DNA of 5,397 nt from Bacillota bacterium (lineage in GTDB: Bacteria; Bacillota; Clostridia; Christensenellales; QAND01), in NCBI GenBank assembly GCA_019415425.1, contig DXZF01000097.1:1-5397 (forward strand), read 5' to 3'. This document shows, piece by piece, positions 1 to 4,447 of the stretch. The notes under the pieces are model-generated. The model made no database searches. It saw only the letters and a program-made list of their open reading frames with translations, and had not been told where the DNA came from. The translations under genes were made by a program, and so were the position numbers. Position 1 is the first letter of the stretch. Each line of letters starts with the position of its first letter.

Positions 1-62
1 GCCGTCATGCCGGAGAATCCGCTGAGGTTGATGACGTCCAAAAGCGAGGGGGTTGGCGCCAC
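1..62 (-). CDS. 5' fragment of an unidentified minus-strand gene (first about 20 codons)
   Basis: Reading the minus strand from a GTG at 62-60 gives MAPTPSLLDVINLSGFSGMT and then runs off the left edge. The start is supported by an AGGAG ribosome binding site (revcomp of 72-76) nine bases upstream and by a TATAAT box further up. A second GTG four codons earlier in another frame is possible but sits too close to the binding site. The short LLD-x5-SGFSGMT stretch faintly recalls the N-terminus of sodium-translocating decarboxylase beta subunits (OadB/GcdB type), which start with a similar amphipathic segment before the first membrane helix. Twenty residues are too few to name it, and I treat the function as unknown. 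It is read in the same direction as the upstream dehydrogenase but is separated from it by a terminator and has its own promoter, so it is probably a separate transcript. Confidence 0.6.
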   Translation of the reverse strand, partial: MAPTPSLLDVINLSGFSGMT

Positions 63-107
63 GAAATCACACTCCTCTGATCGTTTTAGCGGGAAGCCTT
101 TGTTCCC

Positions 108-136
108 ATTATAACACGCGCACAAGGGCCCAAAGG
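108..136 (-). promoter_or_regulatory. Sigma-A-type promoter for the left-edge gene
   Basis: The minus strand carries a perfect TATAAT at 113-108. The -35 is weak: the best-placed hexamer at 17-bp spacing is CCTTTG (136-131). Transcription would start near 101, giving a leader of about 39 bases before the GTG at 62. The promoter lies just downstream of the hairpin that ends the dehydrogenase gene, as expected for an independent transcription unit. Confidence 0.55.
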
Positions 137-172
137 CAAAACGCCCGGGCCGATTGTTTCTCGGCCCGGGCG
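135..172 (-). terminator. Rho-independent terminator of the iron-type alcohol dehydrogenase gene
   Basis: The arms CGCCCGGGCCGA (142-153) and TCGGCCCGGGCG (161-172) form a perfect 12-bp GC-rich stem around a 7-base loop. Read on the minus strand it is followed by TTTTGCC, a short T-tract. It starts 44 bases after the TAG stop at 217 of the dehydrogenase. On the plus strand there is no T-run after the stem, so the direction is clear. Confidence 0.85.
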
Positions 173-216
173 CGTGCAGGGAAACGGCGAGCGGCGCTAC
201 CCGCCCAGGTGCGGAT

Positions 217-1365
217 CTATGCCTGCTCGAGGATGCGGGTGAGCAGTGCCAACACGCCGGCTTCATCGATCGCGACCGGCAGATTCTGCAGGCGGCGATC
301 CTGCGCGATGCTGGATGCCACCGGGGCGAGGGACGCACGCGTGACGCCGTAGCTCTTGAGCGTGGGGAAATGCATGCGGTGCAGCAATTGCAGCAACGCC
401 TCCTGGCCGAGTTTGCCCATCTGTTCCGGTGTGGCGTCGGCGGGCACCGGCACCTCCATGGCGTGCAGGATGGCGCGAATGCGCTCCGGCACGCCGGGCG
501 CCACCAGGGCGAACACCTCGGGCAGCATCAGGCCGCAGATCACCCCGTGTGGGATGTGAAACGCATCGCCAAAGGCATACGCGATGGAGTGGCCGATGTG
601 CGAGCCGGTGTCGCTCATCGCCGCGCACCCGTAATTGGCCGCGATGAGCATCTCGCTGCGCGCCGTGAGGTTTTGCGGTTCATCGTACGCGATCGGCAAA
701 TAGCGCGCGATGCGGCGCATGGCGCTCAGCCCCAGTGTCTCGCTCTTGGGATTGGTGACGCGCACCGTCACTGCCTCAAACGAGTGGGCAAAGGCGTCCA
801 TGCCGGTGGAGGACGTCACGCTCTGCGGCATGGTCAGCGTCAGCTCTGGATCCAGCAGTGCCAGCGACTGCCCCGTGCGCATATTGACTTTTTTGCCCTG
901 ATCGACGTCGGTGATGACCGAGAACAGGCTCACTTCGCTACCGGTACCCGCCGTGGTCGGCACCGAAATGACGGGCGCGCCAGGTGCATTGCCGCCCGTG
1001 TAATAGCGGCTGATGGGGCCGGGGTTGGTGAGCAGGATGGCAATGGCCTTGGCGGCATCCAGGCTGCTGCCGCCGCCAATGCCCAATACGCCGTCCACGC
1101 CCTGTTCTTTGGCAAAGGCGCCGCCCTCGTCCACCAGTGTGTTGGGCGGATCCGAGACGATGCGATCAAATACGCTGTAGGAGAGGCCGGCCTGCTGCAA
1201 CACGTCTGTCACGCGCGCAATCAGGCCCGCCGCCTTGACGCCGCCATCACAGACGATGAGGATGTGTTTGCAGCCCAGCGCGGCAAAGCGTTCGCCCAAC
1301 ACGCGCAGTGCCCCCACGCCATAGACCACGGGATTGACTTGTCCGTACTGTACCACTGGTTGCAT
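217..1365 (-). CDS. Iron-containing (group III) alcohol dehydrogenase family protein
   Basis: This 382-residue protein has the normal length for the Fe-ADH family (PF00465), whose members interconvert alcohols with aldehydes or ketones using NAD(P)H in the cytoplasm. The N-terminal nucleotide-binding half shows SDPP (71-74), GIGGGSSLDAAK (95-106) and PTTAGTGSE (136-144). The C-terminal helical half carries the metal ligands Asp190, His194 (MDAFAHSFEA), His259 and His273 (FHIPHG), with the spacing of 4 and 14 seen in FucO. An upstream ATG at 1431 is open in frame, but I chose the ATG at 1365-1363 because GGAGG (revcomp of 1375-1379) lies nine bases before it and the family homology starts there. 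Tyr263 stands where FucO-type enzymes have a second His of the HxxxH motif. The gene is monocistronic, with its own terminator, and is divergent from the mannitol-dehydrogenase-like gene. The substrate cannot be read from sequence; lactaldehyde, butanol, propanediol or glycerol-type activities are all possible. Confidence 0.93.
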   Translation of the reverse strand: MQPVVQYGQVNPVVYGVGALRVLGERFAALGCKHILIVCDGGVKAAGLIARVTDVLQQAGLSYSVFDRIVSDPPNTLVDEGGAFAKEQGVDGVLGIGGGSSLDAAKAIAILLTNPGPISRYYTGGNAPGAPVISVPTTAGTGSEVSLFSVITDVDQGKKVNMRTGQSLALLDPELTLTMPQSVTSSTGMDAFAHSFEAVTVRVTNPKSETLGLSAMRRIARYLPIAYDEPQNLTARSEMLIAANYGCAAMSDTGSHIGHSIAYAFGDAFHIPHGVICGLMLPEVFALVAPGVPERIRAILHAMEVPVPADATPEQMGKLGQEALLQLLHRMHFPTLKSYGVTRASLAPVASSIAQDRRLQNLPVAIDEAGVLALLTRILEQA

Positions 1366-1495
1366 ATCTTTCAACCTCCATGGGGCCAATGCCCCGTCGT
1401 TCTGCTCACAGCATAGGCAAGTGGGGCGCACGCGTGGGAATCAAAAATGAAAGAAAGTGCAAAAAGCAAGAAAATGGCACTTAAAATGGAAAGTA

Positions 1496-1524
1496 ATTAT
1501 ATATATAGGAAGAAAAATGGAAGA
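1496..1524 (-). promoter_or_regulatory. Possible promoter of the iron-type alcohol dehydrogenase in the AT-rich island
   Basis: The minus strand reads TATAAT at 1501-1496 inside a run of alternating A and T. The hexamers at acceptable spacing (for example TTCCAT at 1522-1517, 15 bp away) match the -35 consensus poorly. If used, the leader would be about 125 bases and would contain the inverted pair AAGTGC/GCACTT (1455-1460 and 1477-1482). AT-rich DNA yields such -10 matches easily, so this remains tentative. Confidence 0.35.
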
Positions 1525-1597
1525 TAAATGTCCAAATCCCGACTGAGACAGAGCGGCCGGCCCAAGAAGCGGCGCGGGGCAATCCGGCTCCCAAGGA

Positions 1598-1612
1598 AGG
1601 GAAGCGCTTGCA
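1598..1612 (+). promoter_or_regulatory. cre-like box (candidate CcpA/LacI-family operator)
   Basis: AGGGAAGCGCTTGCA matches the Firmicute cre consensus WTGNAANCGNWWNCA, as I recall it, at ten of eleven defined positions; the mismatch is G for T at 1599. The core AAGCGCTT (1602-1609) is a perfect 8-bp palindrome. Its centre lies about 84 bases upstream of the predicted start of the mannitol-dehydrogenase-like transcript. That position is compatible with CcpA-type activation, or with repression from an upstream site. It is equally available to the divergent dehydrogenase. Control by CcpA is inference. Confidence 0.4.
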
Positions 1613-1653
1613 AATATTGAAACGCCGGCGCGGCGCAAAGCGCGATGCATCGG

Positions 1654-1682
1654 TTGAGGCGCTACGGGATATCCGCTATACT
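1654..1682 (+). promoter_or_regulatory. Sigma-A promoter of the mannitol-dehydrogenase-like gene
   Basis: TTGAGG (1654-1659) and TATACT (1677-1682) are separated by exactly 17 bp, with four and five of six consensus matches. Transcription would start near 1689 and give a leader of about 77 bases. A perfect 10-bp palindrome, CGATGCATCG (1643-1652), ends two bases before the -35. Confidence 0.75.
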
Positions 1683-1765
1683 AAAATGTAAAGATTTGGC
1701 CGGGTGTGCCGGAGCGTCTGGGCTGCGGCGCTGTCCGCCCGTCAAGAGGAAAAAGGGGGAGACCG

Positions 1766-2914
1766 ATGAGCAAGGGCAATATCTTTATCGTAGGTGCCGG
1801 CAAAGAGGGCAAGGGCTATATGGGCGATGTGTACGAGTATGCCGGCTGGAATGTCACCTTTTTGGAGAGGGACCCCGAAGTGCTCAGGGCACTGGAGGAA
1901 AACGGCGGATACACCATGAAGGCCATTCGCCTTGACGGCGTACGGGAGCGCAAGATCACCAACTTTACCGCGTACCTGACCGATGAGGCGCATTCGTGCG
2001 AGCAGGCGTTTTTGGACGCCGACCTGGTGACCATGTGCATCTACCCGGAGGACATTCCAGAGTTTGCGCAGTACATTGCGCCGTGCATCGCAAAGCGCGC
2101 CCAAATGTACCCGGAGCGCAAGCTGACCATTCTCTCGTGCACCAACAAGAATCACTACATGAAAGAGGTGGAGCGGTTCTTCTTGGAAGCGCTGCCCGAC
2201 GATGCGACGCGCCAGTGGTTTTTGGACAACGTGGCGCTGCGCGACGTGATTGTGCGCCGTGCCTGCAATGCGCCCAGCAAATACGCGACAGAGATCAACG
2301 CCGTGACGGCCAACCCGCTGCTGATCCAGCCGCCGCTCAACGTGGATTTGAGCGATGTGGAGTTCATGGAGCTGCGCGACGGCATCGAGGATCTAAAGGA
2401 CATCAAGCTGTATACGTCCAACTGCCCCGGCGCTGTGACGGCATATGCCAGCTATCTCAAGGGATACAAGACCACCAACGAGGGCAAGGCGGACCCGGAG
2501 CTGGCGCAGCTGCGCAAGGATGCGCTGCAGGAGAGCATGCAGGGCATTTTGGCCAACTACAATATCTCTGAACAGGAACTGCACGACTTCGTGTTCACGG
2601 CCCAACCCGAGCAGACCACCATTGAATACGTGCCGCGGCAGGCCATCGACCCGATGCGCAAATTGGGCCGCAACGATCGCATGGTGGGCCCTGCGATGCT
2701 GTGCTACCAAAAGGGCATCATCCCCAAGGCGCTGATCCGCACCATTGCCAACGCGCTCTCCTACGATGAGCCGAGCGATCCGTCCGCAATGAAGATGCAG
2801 CAGATGATCCGCGAACTGGGCATTCAAAAGGCCGCCAGCCAGATCACGGGCCTGCCCGAGGATCACGGCCTGTTGCAACTGGTGATCGAGCAGTACAACG
2901 CGATCCACGCTTAA
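1766..2914 (+). CDS. Mannitol-1-phosphate 5-dehydrogenase-like oxidoreductase with altered active site
   Basis: The protein has 382 residues, the same length as Escherichia coli MtlD as I recall it, and aligns along its whole length with this polyol long-chain dehydrogenase family (PF01232 plus PF08125). The Rossmann loop GAGKEGKGYMG (10-20) matches GAGNIGRGFIG of MtlD. ILSCTN (122-127), PMRKLGRNDR (296-305) and the C-terminal DPSAMKMQQ...AASQITGL also correspond. In the K-x4-N-x2-H catalytic motif Lys214 and Asn219 are kept, but Gly222 replaces His. In the preceding conserved DRIVP-type segment the Asp is Arg (around 164-165). I chose the ATG at 1766 because GGGGGAG (1755-1761) lies just upstream; an in-frame ATG at 1706 adds 20 residues with no family match. 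MtlD normally oxidises mannitol-1-phosphate to fructose-6-phosphate with NAD in the cytoplasm. Without the His, a different substrate or a slower or altered reaction is likely. No mannitol PTS gene is in view, so I give no symbol. Confidence 0.85.
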   Translation: MSKGNIFIVGAGKEGKGYMGDVYEYAGWNVTFLERDPEVLRALEENGGYTMKAIRLDGVRERKITNFTAYLTDEAHSCEQAFLDADLVTMCIYPEDIPEFAQYIAPCIAKRAQMYPERKLTILSCTNKNHYMKEVERFFLEALPDDATRQWFLDNVALRDVIVRRACNAPSKYATEINAVTANPLLIQPPLNVDLSDVEFMELRDGIEDLKDIKLYTSNCPGAVTAYASYLKGYKTTNEGKADPELAQLRKDALQESMQGILANYNISEQELHDFVFTAQPEQTTIEYVPRQAIDPMRKLGRNDRMVGPAMLCYQKGIIPKALIRTIANALSYDEPSDPSAMKMQQMIRELGIQKAASQITGLPEDHGLLQLVIEQYNAIHA

Positions 2915-2921
2915 AAGGGGC

Positions 2922-2963
2922 AAAAAGAGCGGCCGCAACCTTGCGTTGCGGCCGCTTTTGTTT
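2922..2963. terminator. Bidirectional rho-independent terminator between convergent genes
   Basis: The arms AGCGGCCGCAAC (2928-2939) and GTTGCGGCCGCT (2945-2956) pair perfectly over 12 bp around the loop CTTGC. On the plus strand the stem is followed by TTTGTTTG (2957-2964). On the minus strand it is followed by CTTTTTG, from AAAAAG at 2922-2927. It fills most of the 63-base gap between the two stop codons, so it can end both the mannitol-dehydrogenase-like transcript and the exoA transcript. Confidence 0.9.
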
Positions 2964-2977
2964 GCAGGGAACGGGGT

Positions 2978-3733
2978 TTACAGATCGATGAAAAGGCCGA
3001 TGGGGCAATGGTCGCTGCCCAGGACGTCGCTGTAGATGACGCTGTCCTGCACGCGCGCCTTGAGCAGTTCGGAGACCAGAAAGTAATCGATGCGCCATCC
3101 CGCGTTGTTCTGCCGTGCCTTGAACATGTACGACCACCACGTATACGCCCCTTCCCGGTCGGGATACAGCATGCGGAAGGTATCCACCATGCCGCTGTGC
3201 AGCAGTTGGGTCATCTTCTCCCGCTCCTCATCCGAAAAGCCGGCGTTGCCCCGGTTGGTCTTGGGGTTTTTCAGATCGATCTCGTTGTGCGCGACATTGA
3301 GGTCGCCGCACAGGATCACCGGCTTTTGGGCATTGAGCAGGGCGACATATGCGCGCAACGCATCTTCCCACTGCATGCGGTAATCCAGGCGTTTGAGCTC
3401 GCGCTGGGCATTGGGGACGTATAGATTGAGCATGTAAAATGCCGGGAACTCCAGCGTGATGGCGCGTCCCTCGCCGGTGTGCGCGGGGTCGTGCAGATCA
3501 TAGGAAACGGACAGCGGCTGTTGCTTGCAGAAGATGGCCGTGCCGGAATAGCCTTTTTTCTCGGCGCTGTTCCAGAACTGATGGTATCCCGGCAACTCCA
3601 GTTGAATCTGCTCCGGCTGCAGCTTGGTTTCCTGTATGCAGAAGATATCGGCATCCTGTGCGTTAAAAAAATCCAAAAAGCCCTTGCCCATGCAGGCGCG
3701 CAGGCCGTTGACGTTCCAGGAAATGAGTTTCAT
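2978..3733 (-). CDS. exoA: Exodeoxyribonuclease III / class II AP endonuclease (ExoA type)
   Basis: This 251-residue protein belongs to the Xth/APE1 endonuclease-exonuclease-phosphatase family and is close in length to Bacillus subtilis ExoA (about 252). It cuts DNA 5' to abasic sites and removes 3' blocking groups in base excision repair, in the cytoplasm on the nucleoid. All signature residues are visible: Asn7 in SWNVNGLRA, Glu35 in IQETKLQ (metal ligand), Tyr105 in LNLYVPNA, Asp144 and Asn146 in CGDLNVAHNEIDL, the WRIDYFLVS segment with Trp213 to Asp216, and Asp241-His242 in GSDHCPIG. The start ATG at 3733-3731 has GGGAGG seven bases upstream and begins exactly at the family's MKLISWN. 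The gene is monocistronic, convergent with the mannitol-dehydrogenase-like gene and divergent from the sigma factor operon. It looks intact. Confidence 0.96.
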   Translation of the reverse strand: MKLISWNVNGLRACMGKGFLDFFNAQDADIFCIQETKLQPEQIQLELPGYHQFWNSAEKKGYSGTAIFCKQQPLSVSYDLHDPAHTGEGRAITLEFPAFYMLNLYVPNAQRELKRLDYRMQWEDALRAYVALLNAQKPVILCGDLNVAHNEIDLKNPKTNRGNAGFSDEEREKMTQLLHSGMVDTFRMLYPDREGAYTWWSYMFKARQNNAGWRIDYFLVSELLKARVQDSVIYSDVLGSDHCPIGLFIDL

Positions 3734-3752
3734 CGCGTTGCCTCCCTATCGT

Positions 3753-3762
3753 TGCGTACGCA
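3753..3762. promoter_or_regulatory. Palindrome over the exoA transcription start (candidate operator)
   Basis: TGCGTACGCA is a perfect 10-bp palindrome lying directly downstream of the exoA -10. Its core CGTACGC recurs at 3798-3804, 43 bp away on the other side of the promoter, next to the palindrome GTACGTAC (3795-3802). The arrangement would suit a repressor, but it does not match the Bacillus LexA box, and chance palindromes of this size are expected a few times in a window of this length. Confidence 0.3.
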
Positions 3763-3763
3763 C

Positions 3764-3792
3764 ATTATAGCATGAAATGCCGATGGCCTGCA
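3764..3792 (-). promoter_or_regulatory. exoA promoter with extended -10
   Basis: The minus strand reads TGCTATAAT (3772-3764): a perfect -10 preceded by the TG of an extended -10. The -35 region at 17-bp spacing (TGCAGG, 3792-3787) is poor, as is usual for extended -10 promoters. Transcription would start near 3757, giving a leader of about 23 bases. A perfect palindrome, TGCGTACGCA (3753-3762), covers the start point. Confidence 0.75.
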
Positions 3793-3831
3793 GGGTACGT
3801 ACGCGCCAAAGGGGAAAAGACCCCAAAGAGG

Positions 3832-3858
3832 TGCAACGCACGCCTGTATTTTGGGTAC
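3832..3858 (+). promoter_or_regulatory. Possible ECF-type promoter upstream of the sigma factor gene
   Basis: TGCAAC (3832-3837) resembles the -35 of several Bacillus ECF promoters (TGAAAC or TGCAAC), and GGTA follows at 16-bp spacing (3854-3857), one base from the CGTA-type -10. Many ECF operons are autoregulated, which makes the site plausible, and no good sigma-A promoter is visible in the same direction. The match is short and could be chance. Confidence 0.28.
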
Positions 3859-3889
3859 TTCAAGGGTGAAGGGGGAAAGGGGGCGCGGC

Positions 3890-4447
3890 ATGCCGACAGA
3901 TGAACAGATCTTATCGCTGTATCGCGCACGCGATGAACAAGGGCCTGCATACCTGCAGCAAAAGTACGGGCGGTATTGCCTGCATATCGCCCAGAACATC
4001 CTGGGCAATTGGGCCGATGCGCAGGAGTGTGTCAACGATGCGTACCTGGCGCTGTGGGAAGTGCTGGCGCAGCGGCCTCCGGCCTGTTTGCAGGCGTTTG
4101 TGGGGGGTGTGGTGCGGAATCTCAGCTGTAAGCGGTACCGGCATCTGCGCGCGCAAAAGCGCAACGCACAGTTTGATCTGGTGCTCGAAGAGCTGGCCGA
4201 ATGTGTGGGCCAGGCACAGGTAGAGCAGGCGTGGGAAGCCGCAGAGGCGGCACGCGCCATCGACGCATTTCTACACGGTGAAAAGCCGGCGGCGCGCTGT
4301 GTGTTTGTGCGGCGCTACTGGTACGCAGATTCCATCGAGGGGATTGCACGGGCCCTTGGCATGAGCCAGAGCAAGGTCAAGTCCACGCTATACCGCATGC
4401 GCAAGCGCCTCAGGACACATTTGCAAAGGGAGGGATTCCAGATATGA
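3890..4447 (+). CDS. ECF-type RNA polymerase sigma factor
   Basis: The 185-residue protein has the two-domain layout of extracytoplasmic-function sigma factors, which direct RNA polymerase to a small set of stress or envelope promoters. Region 2 spans about 20-90, with YGRYCLHIAQNILGN and DAQECVNDAYLALWEVL, then VVRNLSCKRYRHLRAQKR. Region 4 spans about 120-180 with a helix-turn-helix in DSIEGIARALGMSQSKVKST followed by the basic LYRMRKRLRTHL. The ECVND segment and the sentence-like pattern of the RNLS-x2-RY and LVLEELAECV segments recall a sigma family common in Clostridia next to membrane anti-sigma genes. The ATG at 3890 is preceded six bases upstream by AAGGGGG (3877-3883); a GTG at 3866 and a TTG at 3851 are open in frame but have weaker upstream signals. 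The last codons overlap the next gene in ATGA, so the two are translationally coupled. Confidence 0.9.
   Translation: MPTDEQILSLYRARDEQGPAYLQQKYGRYCLHIAQNILGNWADAQECVNDAYLALWEVLAQRPPACLQAFVGGVVRNLSCKRYRHLRAQKRNAQFDLVLEELAECVGQAQVEQAWEAAEAARAIDAFLHGEKPAARCVFVRRYWYADSIEGIARALGMSQSKVKSTLYRMRKRLRTHLQREGFQI

Larger units (their letters stand above)
1366..1765. other. 400-base divergent intergenic control region
   Basis: No convincing gene is present. From left to right it holds the ribosome binding site of the minus-strand dehydrogenase with a small hairpin beside it (1382-1395), a sharply AT-rich island (about 1440-1530) in otherwise GC-rich DNA, a GC-rich stretch with a cre-like box (1598-1612), a perfect palindrome CGATGCATCG (1643-1652), a good plus-strand promoter (1654-1682), and the leader of the plus-strand gene. 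A 69-codon minus-strand open frame (1650-1441) crosses the AT island. It has no family resemblance and no clear ribosome binding site, and its hydrophobic end comes from the AT-rich composition, so I do not call it. Confidence 0.7.

Noticed and set aside
154..1416. Long plus-strand open frame of 420 codons opposite the iron-type dehydrogenase
   Set aside because: It is antisense to a clear PF00465 enzyme, has no family resemblance or ribosome binding site, and is rich in His, Arg and Ala as expected from the reverse of a GC-rich gene.
1475..1490. Possible sigma-54 promoter starting TGGCAC in the AT-rich island
   Set aside because: At the required spacing the -12 element reads ATGGA and lacks the GC of TTGCA.
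1441..1650. 69-codon minus-strand frame with a hydrophobic C-terminus in the divergent intergenic region
   Set aside because: It has no recognisable ribosome binding site or homology. The hydrophobic Phe/Ile-rich end is what the A-rich island gives on this strand, and it overlaps the predicted promoters.
1706..1765. 20-codon N-terminal extension of the mannitol-dehydrogenase-like protein
   Set aside because: The family homology and the GGGGGAG ribosome binding site both point to the ATG at 1766, and the extension has no family counterpart.
1742..2938. Several overlapping frames on both strands within the mannitol-dehydrogenase-like gene
   Set aside because: They are shadows of the conserved coding frame and show no ribosome binding sites or domains.
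3806..3828. GGGG and CCCC arms (3811-3814 and 3821-3824) as a terminator or leader hairpin
   Set aside because: The stem is only 4 bp with no T-run, so it is not a credible terminator or attenuator.
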